From contig JACRLC010000099.1 of the NCBI GenBank assembly GCA_016235425.1, positions 1-36,734 on the forward strand: 36,734 bases of DNA. The letters run 5' to 3'. Below the pieces are notes generated by a model. It was given only the letters and a program-made list of their open reading frames with translations, was not told the origin of the DNA and searched no databases. The position numbers and the translations under genes were made by a program. Of this stretch, positions 31,669 to 36,734 are shown in pieces. The DNA is from Chloroflexota bacterium. GTDB taxonomy: Bacteria > Chloroflexota > Anaerolineae > Anaerolineales > Villigracilaceae. Positions within the stretch are counted from its first letter, which is position 1. The number at the start of each line of letters is the position of its first letter.

Positions 31669-33978
31669 ATGCCCGGACGAGATGACGTTTTCCAAAAAGC
31701 AATGAACGACGGCCACTCGGCGGCCTGGGACCAGGAATGGGAAAAGGCCGCCGCCGCGTATCGCAAGGCCTTGCAGGAATTCCCCGACCACCCAAAGGCG
31801 CTCAATAGCCTTGGGCTGGCCCTCTACCAACTCGGCAGTTTTGACGAAGCATTGCAAATCTACGTTCATGTTGCCAAACTTTCACCGGACGATCCCATCC
31901 CCATGGAAAAAGTGGCGCAACTCTCCGAGCGCATCGGCAACCTGAAAACCGCAATCGACGCGGCCATGAAGGCGGGCGATCTGTTCCTCAACCAGCGCGA
32001 TGCCGATAAAGCCATCGAAAACTGGGTGCGCGTTACAAACCTGAATCCCGACCATGCCATTGCACATTCACGCCTGGCACAAGTCCATGAGAAGCTCGGC
32101 CACACACAACAGGCCATCACCGAATATCTTGCCATCGCAAGTTTATTCCAACGCGCAGGCAACGCGGAAAAAACAAAGAACCTCGTCGACAAAGCCCTGC
32201 AGCTCCTGCCGCAAAGCATGGAAGCCAAACAAGCGCAGACTTTATTGAATACCGGGCAACTCCTGCCCAAACCGATGCGCGGCAAAGGCGGGACCGGACC
32301 CATCCGCATGGCGCAGGTCAAACAGCTTCAACAACCCAAACTGGCCGCCTCAGGCCTGGACCCGATAGCTGAGGCGCGCCAAAAAGCATTGACCCAGCTG
32401 GCAGAGATCCTCTTCGATTACTCCGACGAAAGTCCCGCCGCCCAGCAGCGCCGCGGGCTGACCGCAATCGTCAAAGGCACAGGGCAACTCGCCATGCAAA
32501 ACAGCGAGCAATCGAAAGTGGTCATGCATCTCAGCATCGCCATTGACGCCCAGACCAAAGGCAAGGACTCACAAGCCGCCGAAGAACTGGAACGCGCCAG
32601 CGAGGCGGGCTTCAAACATCCATCCCTGTATTTCAATCTCGGCATGTTGCGCGCCAAAACCGAACGGTTGGAAAGCGCCTTGCGCTATCTTCAATATTCG
32701 ATCAAACACAACGAATACGCTCTCGGCTCCCGCCTGCTTCTGGGTGAGATCCAATTCAAAAAAGGCAAGATCAAAGAATCGGCGCTGGAATACCTTGAAG
32801 CGTTAAAACAAGCCGATTCGATGACGGTATCCGAAGAACAAGCCGATGAAGTGCGCCAGCTTTACGAGCCGCTGATCGAGGCCCACCAGCTTCAAAATGA
32901 CGAGGATGCCCTGCGCCGCTTGTGTGAAAACGTCAAAAGCCTGCTCATGCGGCCTGATTGGCGCGAACACCTGCACCGCACGCGCGAGCAAATGCCGAAA
33001 CAGGAAGGCGGCATGGTCATGCCGCTGGCCGAGGTCATTTTGCAGGCGCAATCCAGCTCCGTGATCGAGTCCGTAAATATGATCAACCAACTGGCGCGCT
33101 CGGGCAGCCTGCGCTCCGCAATGGACGAAGCCTTCGATGCCGTGCAACACGCCCCAACCTACCTGCCCCTGCACACCCTGATGGGCGATCTGCTCGTGCA
33201 GGAAGGCCACCAGCAGGAAGCAATTGTCAAATATGGAGTGGTTGCTCACGCATACAGCGTCCGCGGCGAAGTGGCCCAGGCCACCAAACTTTTGCGCCGC
33301 GTCATTCAACTCGCCCCAATGGACATGTCTGCCCGCACGCGCCTGATCGACCAGCTCGTGGCACGCGGCCACATGGACGAAGCCATCAACGAATACATCG
33401 AGCTGGCCGATATCTATTACCGCCTCGCCGAACTGGACATGGCACGCAAAACCTTCACCACCGCCCTGCGCGTGATCCAGCAAGGCAACGCCAGCCGCGA
33501 TTGGAATGTGCACATCCTCCAGCGCATGGCTGATATTGACCTGCAGCGCCTCAACTGGAAACAAGCCCTCCGCATCTTCGAGCAGATCCGCACCCTGCGC
33601 CCGGATGATGAAGGCGTCCGCAAACAACTGGTTGATTTGAACCTGCGCCTCGGACAGCAGGATCAAGCCATGAGCGAACTGGACAATTACCTTACCTATC
33701 TCGAAGGCAATAGTAAAACGGGGAACGCCGTCGCCTTCCTCGAGGACCTGGTCAAGGAACACGATAACCAGTTACTGCTCAAACGCGCCCTCGCCGAACA
33801 ACTTCATCGTTCGGGCCGCACACAGGAAGCCGTGTCCCAGTTGGATGCCCTCGGCGAAACGCTGATGGAGGCAGGCAGGAAAAAAGAAGCCCTGGAAGTG
33901 ATCAACCAGATCGTCCTGATGAACCCTCCCAACGTGGAAGATTACAGGCAGTTGCTCTTTCAGATGCAAAATAGTTAA
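31669..33978 (+). CDS. Large tetratricopeptide-repeat protein
   Basis: A 769-aa soluble protein made almost wholly of TPR-type helical pairs: early units AAAYRKALQEFPDHPKALNSLG, AIENWVRVTNLNPDHAIAHSRL and AITEYLAIASLFQRAGN, then further sets at ~300-370 and ~480-760 (ATKLLRRVIQLAPMDMSAR, ALRIFEQIRTLRPDDEG, ALEVINQIVLMNPPN). A basic linker near 200-230 (PKPMRGKGGTGPIR) divides the first and second blocks. There is no signal peptide or catalytic domain. TPR proteins act as scaffolds; the partner is unknown. It follows polA by 100 bp. The receiver-Roadblock-Y1 gene upstream has a similar GC-rich, acidic style, but no link is shown. Confidence 0.87.
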   Translation: MPGRDDVFQKAMNDGHSAAWDQEWEKAAAAYRKALQEFPDHPKALNSLGLALYQLGSFDEALQIYVHVAKLSPDDPIPMEKVAQLSERIGNLKTAIDAAMKAGDLFLNQRDADKAIENWVRVTNLNPDHAIAHSRLAQVHEKLGHTQQAITEYLAIASLFQRAGNAEKTKNLVDKALQLLPQSMEAKQAQTLLNTGQLLPKPMRGKGGTGPIRMAQVKQLQQPKLAASGLDPIAEARQKALTQLAEILFDYSDESPAAQQRRGLTAIVKGTGQLAMQNSEQSKVVMHLSIAIDAQTKGKDSQAAEELERASEAGFKHPSLYFNLGMLRAKTERLESALRYLQYSIKHNEYALGSRLLLGEIQFKKGKIKESALEYLEALKQADSMTVSEEQADEVRQLYEPLIEAHQLQNDEDALRRLCENVKSLLMRPDWREHLHRTREQMPKQEGGMVMPLAEVILQAQSSSVIESVNMINQLARSGSLRSAMDEAFDAVQHAPTYLPLHTLMGDLLVQEGHQQEAIVKYGVVAHAYSVRGEVAQATKLLRRVIQLAPMDMSARTRLIDQLVARGHMDEAINEYIELADIYYRLAELDMARKTFTTALRVIQQGNASRDWNVHILQRMADIDLQRLNWKQALRIFEQIRTLRPDDEGVRKQLVDLNLRLGQQDQAMSELDNYLTYLEGNSKTGNAVAFLEDLVKEHDNQLLLKRALAEQLHRSGRTQEAVSQLDALGETLMEAGRKKEALEVINQIVLMNPPNVEDYRQLLFQMQNS

Positions 33979-33991
33979 GAGGATTGACCCG

Positions 33992-34019
33992 AATGCCCGT
34001 CGCAAAAACGATGGGCATT
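33992..34019 (+). terminator. Intrinsic terminator of the TPR gene
   Basis: Arms AATGCCCGTCG / CGATGGGCATT (one G-T pair) flank a CAAAAA loop and are followed by TTTTC. It lies 13 nt past the stop codon. Confidence 0.85.
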
Positions 34020-34123
34020 TTTCTCTTCCCGCCTCAAACCGGACCCTGTGCCTGCCTCCGCTAAACACGGGTATTCCCATGCCCCATGCTATAATCCCAG
34101 CGATTTCATTTTTGGAGAATAAC

Positions 34124-35158
34124 ATGCCCACTACCCAAAATCGCGCCGTGATGAATTGGCTGTTTATTTTTGCCTTCGTCGTGGCGTTTCTCGTTGTGTT
34201 CGGGGGATTTGTGCGTCTCACCCGCTCCGGCCTTTCCATCGTCGAATGGAACCCGATCAGCGGCGTCGTCCCGCCCATTGGACAGCAAGCCTGGGAGGAG
34301 GAATTCGTCAAATATCAAGCGACCCCTGAATACCAGAAGATCAACACCGGCATGACGCTGGGCGAATACCAGTTCATCTTCTACATGGAATGGATCCACC
34401 GCATCATCGCGCGCCTCGCAGGATTGTTCTACGCCATCCCTGTTTTCTATTTCCTCTTCAAAAAGATCATTCCGTTCAAGGAGTTCGGCATCTATTTTTG
34501 GATGGGCATGCTCTTCATCGGTCAAGCCTTCATGGGTTGGTACATGGTCTACAGCGGGTTAATTGACCGCCCCGCAGTGAGTCACTTCCGGCTTACCGTT
34601 CACCTGCTCTTTGCAATCACCCTGCTCGGCCTCGCGCTGTGGACCGCGTTCGGGCATAAATATGGGTTTTCAGATGCCGGCAAAAAAGCCAAATGGTCAC
34701 TGCCATCGAAACTTGCCTTCTGGTCAACCGTTGTGCTCATCATCCAAATCTCCTACGGCGGCATGACGGCGGGACTCAAAGCCGGTCACGTTTCAGATAC
34801 GTGGCCGCTCATGCTCGGCAAATGGATTCCCGCTAATCTCTTCAACTCGTGGATCAACCTCCTCGAAATGCCGCAGACCATCGTCTTTGTCCATCGCTGG
34901 TTCGCATGGCTGGGAATCATCCTTGTGCCAGTGGTTTTCTATATCGTGAAGAAACAGAATTATCCGCGTGGCATTCAAAATGGCTTATTGTGGCTCACAG
35001 GCGCAGCTGCCTTGCAAATCACCCTCGGCATCTGGACAATTCTTTCTTACGTGAACATCGCCGTGGCACTTGTCCACCAGGCGAATGCGCTGGTGCTGTT
35101 CGCGCTGGCGATTTATTTCATCCACCGCTTCCGGGCGTTGGATGCGGAAAAAGCCTGA
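34124..35158 (+). CDS. ctaA: Heme A synthase, long COX15 type
   Basis: A 344-aa membrane protein with eight predicted membrane segments that oxidises heme O to heme A for aa3-type cytochrome oxidases. GGAG lies 8 nt before ATG 34124. Landmarks: GGFVRLTRSGLSIVEWNPISGVVPP in the first half (COX15 signature), EYQFIFYMEWIHRIIARLAG (first heme-ligand His), SHFRLTVHLLFA, FVHRWFAWLG and ALVHQANALVLFA. The sequence is closer in style to the proteobacterial/mitochondrial COX15 class than to the short Bacillus CtaA, whose paired loop cysteines are absent. No oxidase subunit or ctaB lies in the window. The gene has its own leader after the TPR terminator. Confidence 0.93.
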   Translation: MPTTQNRAVMNWLFIFAFVVAFLVVFGGFVRLTRSGLSIVEWNPISGVVPPIGQQAWEEEFVKYQATPEYQKINTGMTLGEYQFIFYMEWIHRIIARLAGLFYAIPVFYFLFKKIIPFKEFGIYFWMGMLFIGQAFMGWYMVYSGLIDRPAVSHFRLTVHLLFAITLLGLALWTAFGHKYGFSDAGKKAKWSLPSKLAFWSTVVLIIQISYGGMTAGLKAGHVSDTWPLMLGKWIPANLFNSWINLLEMPQTIVFVHRWFAWLGIILVPVVFYIVKKQNYPRGIQNGLLWLTGAAALQITLGIWTILSYVNIAVALVHQANALVLFALAIYFIHRFRALDAEKA

Positions 35159-35162
35159 AGCA

Positions 35163-35220
35163 GGATTCATCCGCTGATTACGCAGACTCTCTTTTATCTG
35201 CATAATCAGCGGATGAATCC
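35163..35220. terminator. Long inverted repeat between convergent genes, possible bidirectional terminator
   Basis: The 23-nt arms (35163-35185 and 35198-35220) pair with one mismatch around a 12-nt loop; the outer ends read GGATTCATCCGC and GCGGATGAATCC. It exactly fills the gap between the ctaA stop (35158) and the stop of the convergent small membrane gene (35221). A decayed relative lies at 25737-25790, so it is also a dispersed repeat. Confidence 0.7.
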
Positions 35221-35415
35221 CTATCTTCTCTTTATAGTAGTCAACATTGCCAGCCCAATCATCCCAAGAAACAACCCGCCCACCGACGCGCCCCAACTGA
35301 AAAAGTTGAGGAAGAACGTGGATGGGACAATTTTCAGTACCATCAAAAAGGGAAGAATCCAGCCCAATAGAAGCAGGATCAGACCAAAGGTCAGAAGGAA
35401 GCGGGGAGATTTCAT
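35221..35415 (-). CDS. Tiny two-segment membrane protein
   Basis: A 64-aa protein from ATG 35415: MKSPRFLLTFGLILLLLGW then PFLMVLKIVPSTFFLNFFSW and GGLFLGMIGLAML, ending TTIKRR. Two membrane helices with a basic C-terminus. No SD is seen. An in-frame ATG at 35469 would add 18 residues with no hydrophobic or conserved character. The function is unknown. It converges on ctaA and is followed 136 bp upstream by an unrelated ABC permease gene end. Confidence 0.6.
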   Translation of the reverse strand: MKSPRFLLTFGLILLLLGWILPFLMVLKIVPSTFFLNFFSWGASVGGLFLGMIGLAMLTTIKRR

Positions 35416-35551
35416 TTTGATTGATAAAGCCAGCAGGCCGCCGAATGATCCGGTTCGGGGACAGATCACATATCCATCAGCGGCGGCATAAAGGCAGAAA
35501 AATCAACCCGATCATTATGTGAGTCGGATTGATATCAAAGCAAGTTATTGC

Positions 35552-36583
35552 TTACTGCGTGCCTCGCAGGCGGGGGTCGAGCGCGTCGCGCAGGCCGTCA
35601 CCAAGGAAATTGAAGGCAAACATGGTAATCGCCAAAGCCAGCGCCGGGAAGATGGCCTGGTTGGGATAGGTGCGGATGGCCCTGGACCCGTCCGAAATCA
35701 TTGAGCCCCAGGAGGGGGTCGGTGGATTTACGCCCAAACCAATAAAGGAGAGGAAGGCTTCGGTTGCGATATACCCGGGAATGGCTAATGTTTCAGCTAC
35801 AATCAGCGGGCCGACAATGTTGGGAAGGATGTGGCGGAACATAATCCGCAGGTTCGAAGCGCCGATTGTATGCGCCGCTTCGATGAATTCTTTTTCACGC
35901 ACGGAAAGGACCTGGCCGCGCGTCAGACGGGCCATGGTTTGCCAGGCCGTCAAACCAATGCCGATGAAGATGAAGAGCATTCCTCCCATACTCTCATCCA
36001 ATTTATTGATCCAATATGCGAATGTACCCGGCTGAATATCGGACAGGGTGGAGCGGAAGAAGGCCATAAGCAGGATGATGAAAAGCAGGCTGGGAAAGGC
36101 ATACAGCACGTCCACGATACGCATCATGATGTTATCCACGCTACCGCCAAAGTAGCCGGAGATACTGCCGTAAATAACGCCTATGACCAGGCTAATCAGC
36201 GGACCGATAAAAGCGACCGTCAGCGAAATGCGCGCGCCGTAGATGATGCGGCTGAACAAGTCACGGCCAACGTAATCTGCGCCCAGAGGATATTCGCTCG
36301 AATACTTGGCGTATGGCCCAACGGAGGGAAAGACCGAAACCAGCCACTCCGGCACTTTGTTCTGATCAACCAGCACCTGGACCTCAAACGGCTTGACGGC
36401 GATCAGCGGAGCCAGCAGCGCCACCAGGATAAGCAGCAGGATGGTTAATCCGCCTATCACAGCCGCGCGATTACGGAGCAGCCGCCGGAAGCCATCCTGC
36501 CACAGGCTCTCGCGTTTTTGAGTCCGCGGCATTCCACCAGCGCCGATCGATTTGGGGGCAACTTCAGATTTTACCTGTGCCAT
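35552..36583 (-). CDS. Oligopeptide/dipeptide ABC transporter permease (DppC/OppC family)
   Basis: A 343-aa inner-membrane permease. A cytoplasmic N-terminus is followed by TM1 (AVIGGLTILLLILVALLAPLIAV), a periplasmic loop with HPLGTD-like SEYPLGADYVGRDLFSR, then the transport domain. The ATPase-coupling EAA loop is EFIEAAHTIGASNLRIMFRHILPN (233-255). The C-terminus GDGLRDALDPRLRG is diagnostic of the DppC/OppC class. AGGAGG lies 5 nt before the ATG, a strong site. Normally a DppB-type gene stands directly upstream; here an insertion-sequence-like end comes instead, so the transporter operon may be interrupted. The substrate (peptides, sugars or nickel) is not evident. Confidence 0.94.
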   Translation of the reverse strand: MAQVKSEVAPKSIGAGGMPRTQKRESLWQDGFRRLLRNRAAVIGGLTILLLILVALLAPLIAVKPFEVQVLVDQNKVPEWLVSVFPSVGPYAKYSSEYPLGADYVGRDLFSRIIYGARISLTVAFIGPLISLVIGVIYGSISGYFGGSVDNIMMRIVDVLYAFPSLLFIILLMAFFRSTLSDIQPGTFAYWINKLDESMGGMLFIFIGIGLTAWQTMARLTRGQVLSVREKEFIEAAHTIGASNLRIMFRHILPNIVGPLIVAETLAIPGYIATEAFLSFIGLGVNPPTPSWGSMISDGSRAIRTYPNQAIFPALALAITMFAFNFLGDGLRDALDPRLRGTQ

Positions 36584-36597
36584 AACAACCTCCTAAC

Positions 36598-36734
36598 TGT
36601 CGTGTCCGACGACATCGGGCACAATTAAGTCCAGAGACATCGAACACATTTTTTGGATCGGGGGAGTCCGGCGTTGGGTTAACCATAGCCTCGGTGGATA
36701 TTTTCGTTCATACTGCCTCTTTGAGGAGGTCCTA
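36598..36734 (+). mobile_element. Probable end of an insertion sequence, cut by the right window edge
   Basis: Beginning TGTCGTGTCCGA just upstream of the ABC permease RBS, it contains a 20-bp direct repeat with a 25-bp period: GTCCGACGACATCGGGCACA (36604-36623) and GTCCAGAGACATCGAACACA (36629-36648), 15 of 20 identical. A strong plus-strand RBS, GAGGAGG, stands at 36723-36729, with a start codon expected just beyond the edge, as if for a transposase. Repeated sites near a TGT end recall IS481-type elements; the family call is from memory and weak. Confidence 0.45.

Noticed and set aside
32803-33762. 319-aa minus-strand frame
   Set aside because: Antisense to the TPR gene, which has clear repeats throughout.
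1-36734. tRNA, rRNA, riboswitch or CRISPR array
   Set aside because: Intergenic gaps were read on both strands; no cloverleaf, rRNA segment, known riboswitch core or repeat-spacer array was recognised. A tRNAscan or Infernal run would settle it.

Overview
The window looks like a chromosomal segment of a free-living bacterium of the phylum Chloroflexota, probably class Anaerolineae. This is inference from gene style only (YD-repeat lipoproteins, DUF6504-like and DUF385 proteins, large TPR proteins, repeats of the kind common in that group); no rRNA or other taxonomic marker is present. NDH-2 and a long COX15-type heme A synthase point to aerobic or facultatively aerobic respiration.

Layout. 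(1) 1-4.7 kb, minus strand: a giant secreted lectin/YD-repeat lipoprotein whose C-terminus is cut short, plus the start of a small gene running off the left edge. (2) 4.7-7.7 kb: an intergenic stretch with degenerate repeats, NDH-2 on the plus strand, then converging on it a CPBP membrane protease and a DUF6504-like protein. (3) 7.8-18.3 kb, all minus strand: a monovalent-cation island. In transcription order it holds a short KdpD-like kinase, a KdpE-like regulator, a membrane-anchored UspA-like protein, an unrecognised 368-aa protein, a KimA/APC-type permease, a P2C (Na+,K+-ATPase-like) P-type ATPase and two RCK/TrkA proteins. No kdpFABC and no trkH/ktrB is present. (4) 18.4-26.7 kb, minus strand: an esterase-like lipoprotein, a small channel-like membrane protein, an AlkA/OGG-like glycosylase, a DUF3592 protein, a HAD phosphatase, an alpha/beta hydrolase, a DUF385 protein, an AlkD-like glycosylase, a papain-like protein, an MFS transporter and an MBL-fold hydrolase. 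(5) 26.9-35.2 kb, plus strand: a receiver-Roadblock-Y1 transposase fusion, DNA polymerase I, a TPR protein and heme A synthase. (6) 35.2-36.7 kb: a tiny membrane protein, an oligopeptide-type ABC permease, and what looks like the end of an insertion sequence at the right edge.

The most interesting items are the receiver + Roadblock + HUH-dead IS200-type domain fusion (26930-28564), the unusual potassium/cation island with a P2C ATPase in place of KdpFABC, and a decayed copy of part of the KdpD-like kinase gene at 19521-19564. Several families of palindromic repeats sit between genes, notably two ~125-bp elements inside the cation island.

Domain assignments come from reading motifs by eye; no database search was run.
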